Positions 6,624 to 7,410 of a stretch of DNA of 7,410 bases are shown here, piece by piece (the first letter of the stretch is position 1; every line of letters begins with the position of its first letter). The notes below the pieces were generated by a model. It was not told the DNA's origin. It saw only the letters and a program-made list of their open reading frames with translations, and ran no database searches. Position numbers and translations under genes: made by a program. Source of the DNA: Alphaproteobacteria bacterium (GTDB taxonomy: Bacteria > Pseudomonadota > Alphaproteobacteria > Rhodobacterales > Rhodobacteraceae); assembly GCA_030830465.1 (NCBI GenBank), contig JAURMY010000325.1, positions 1 to 7,410 of the forward strand. Direction: 5' to 3'.

Positions 6624-7410
6624 TCAGCCCTGTTGCATCAGGATTTGCTTCCAAATCGCGATTTCGTCGTAATAGGCGTATTCCCGGCGCAGGCCCCAGG
6701 GCCCGAATTCCGCATGACACATGCCCATCACATGCACGCGGTTTCCGGTCGGCCGGCCAAAGGCGCCCCAGCCGGAATGGGTGCCGTCAAGCGACCAGCG
6801 GATCGAGGAGCGGGGGCTCAGCATGTCGGCATCCATACCGATCTGGTGGTGAATTTCAAATTGGGCATCGGGAAAGGCCGCACGCAGGCCCAGCCAGAAC
6901 GCGACACTGCCATCGCGCCCCAATGTTGACTGTCCGCCCGCATAGTCGCCGATCACGGCCCGGTCGTAACTTTCAAAAATGTGGTTGAAGTCATGGTCCA
7001 TGATCCGGCGCAGGCTGTCGGCATATTGCGCGCCCCAGGCGTTTTCATTGCCGCGTCCGTGATAGCCGCCGTCAACATCGTTTTCCGGCAGGAAAACCGG
7101 CGCGGCCTTTTCCGCGCCGCCTTCGGCTTCGATCAGGTCGCGGGTGTAGTCTTCGGGGTTCAACCCCATCTGCCGAACAATGCCGCCGTAATCCCGGATC
7201 AGCCATTCATCATAGATGGCATCGTTTTTGGCCGCGCAGTCAGCGATCACCCGGACTGTCCAGTTGGTGCCCGTGGCCGGCCCGAACTGGCCGGCGCGGG
7301 TGTGGGTGGCTGTGGTGATCAACCGGTGCGATGACAAAAGGCCATGGGACGGATCGTCGGACCAGATCACATCCTCGCCGAAAAGCTGGCGGTCCGGGAA
7401 TTCGTGGCAG
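6624..7410 (-). CDS. Tandem SnoaL-like (NTF2-fold) protein, 5' end outside window
   Basis: The frame is open to the right edge; 261 residues plus stop are visible and the real start lies beyond 7410. A GTG at 7370 is inside the protein, because coding sequence with family character (FPDR, FGED) continues upstream of it. Two SnoaL/NTF2-fold units are apparent. The first runs to roughly visible residue 95, with SSHR, H36, and E68-W-L-x-R-D73 near its end. The second covers about 137-261, with the AAFPDAQFEIHHQIG segment and a closing strand-rich region ending YAYYDEIAIWKQ. The fold holds small hydrophobic or polyketide-like ligands and carries cyclases, isomerases, dehydratases and binding proteins, often annotated 'ester cyclase'. 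It is the first visible gene of the cluster, 113 bases before the cupin start, and any promoter is outside the window. Family assignment is good; activity is unknown. Confidence 0.82.
   Translation of the reverse strand, partial: CHEFPDRQLFGEDVIWSDDPSHGLLSSHRLITTATHTRAGQFGPATGTNWTVRVIADCAAKNDAIYDEWLIRDYGGIVRQMGLNPEDYTRDLIEAEGGAEKAAPVFLPENDVDGGYHGRGNENAWGAQYADSLRRIMDHDFNHIFESYDRAVIGDYAGGQSTLGRDGSVAFWLGLRAAFPDAQFEIHHQIGMDADMLSPRSSIRWSLDGTHSGWGAFGRPTGNRVHVMGMCHAEFGPWGLRREYAYYDEIAIWKQILMQQG

Noticed and set aside
7368..7370. GTG at 7370 as start of the SnoaL-like gene
   Set aside because: The same frame stays open to the window edge with family-like sequence upstream, so the gene is truncated by the window rather than starting here.

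Overview
The window reads as chromosomal DNA from an alphaproteobacterium. A Rhodobacterales/roseobacter-type host is my best guess, from GC-rich coding sequence, the protein families present and overlapping stop/start operon joints; no phylogenetic marker confirms it. All eight genes I can support lie on the minus strand, and long plus-strand open frames are antisense shadows of them.

Layout from right to left, the direction of transcription. The right edge (6624-7410) holds the 3' part of a protein with two SnoaL-like domains. It is followed by a two-domain cupin protein (5545-6510), a small alpha/beta hydrolase (4849-5541), an RraA/HMG-aldolase-like protein (4151-4861) and a zinc-dependent MetE C-terminal-domain-like methyltransferase (2918-4054). 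Next comes a 174-base spacer carrying a near-perfect 15/16-base inverted repeat, a weak terminator-like hairpin and a weak promoter-like pair. Then follow two short-chain dehydrogenases with a 4-base overlap (2024-2743 and 1278-2027) and a likely terminator (1141-1177). A gene-free stretch (888-1277) separates this cluster from an unrelated, more A/T-rich gene at the left edge (1-887), a receiver-domain protein with a degenerate GGDEF-like output domain whose 3' end is outside the window.

The seven-gene set looks like an uncharacterised catabolic operon. It combines redox steps (two SDRs with opposite predicted cofactor preference), a hydrolase, a probable C-C lyase of the RraA/HMG aldolase type, a cupin with an unusual metal site, a SnoaL-type enzyme or binding protein, and a methyl-transfer enzyme lacking the folate-side half of true MetE. 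The substrate cannot be read from sequence. A methylated or methoxylated, possibly cyclic, carbon source is an inference, not an observation. No tRNA, rRNA, CRISPR array, transposase or phage gene is visible.
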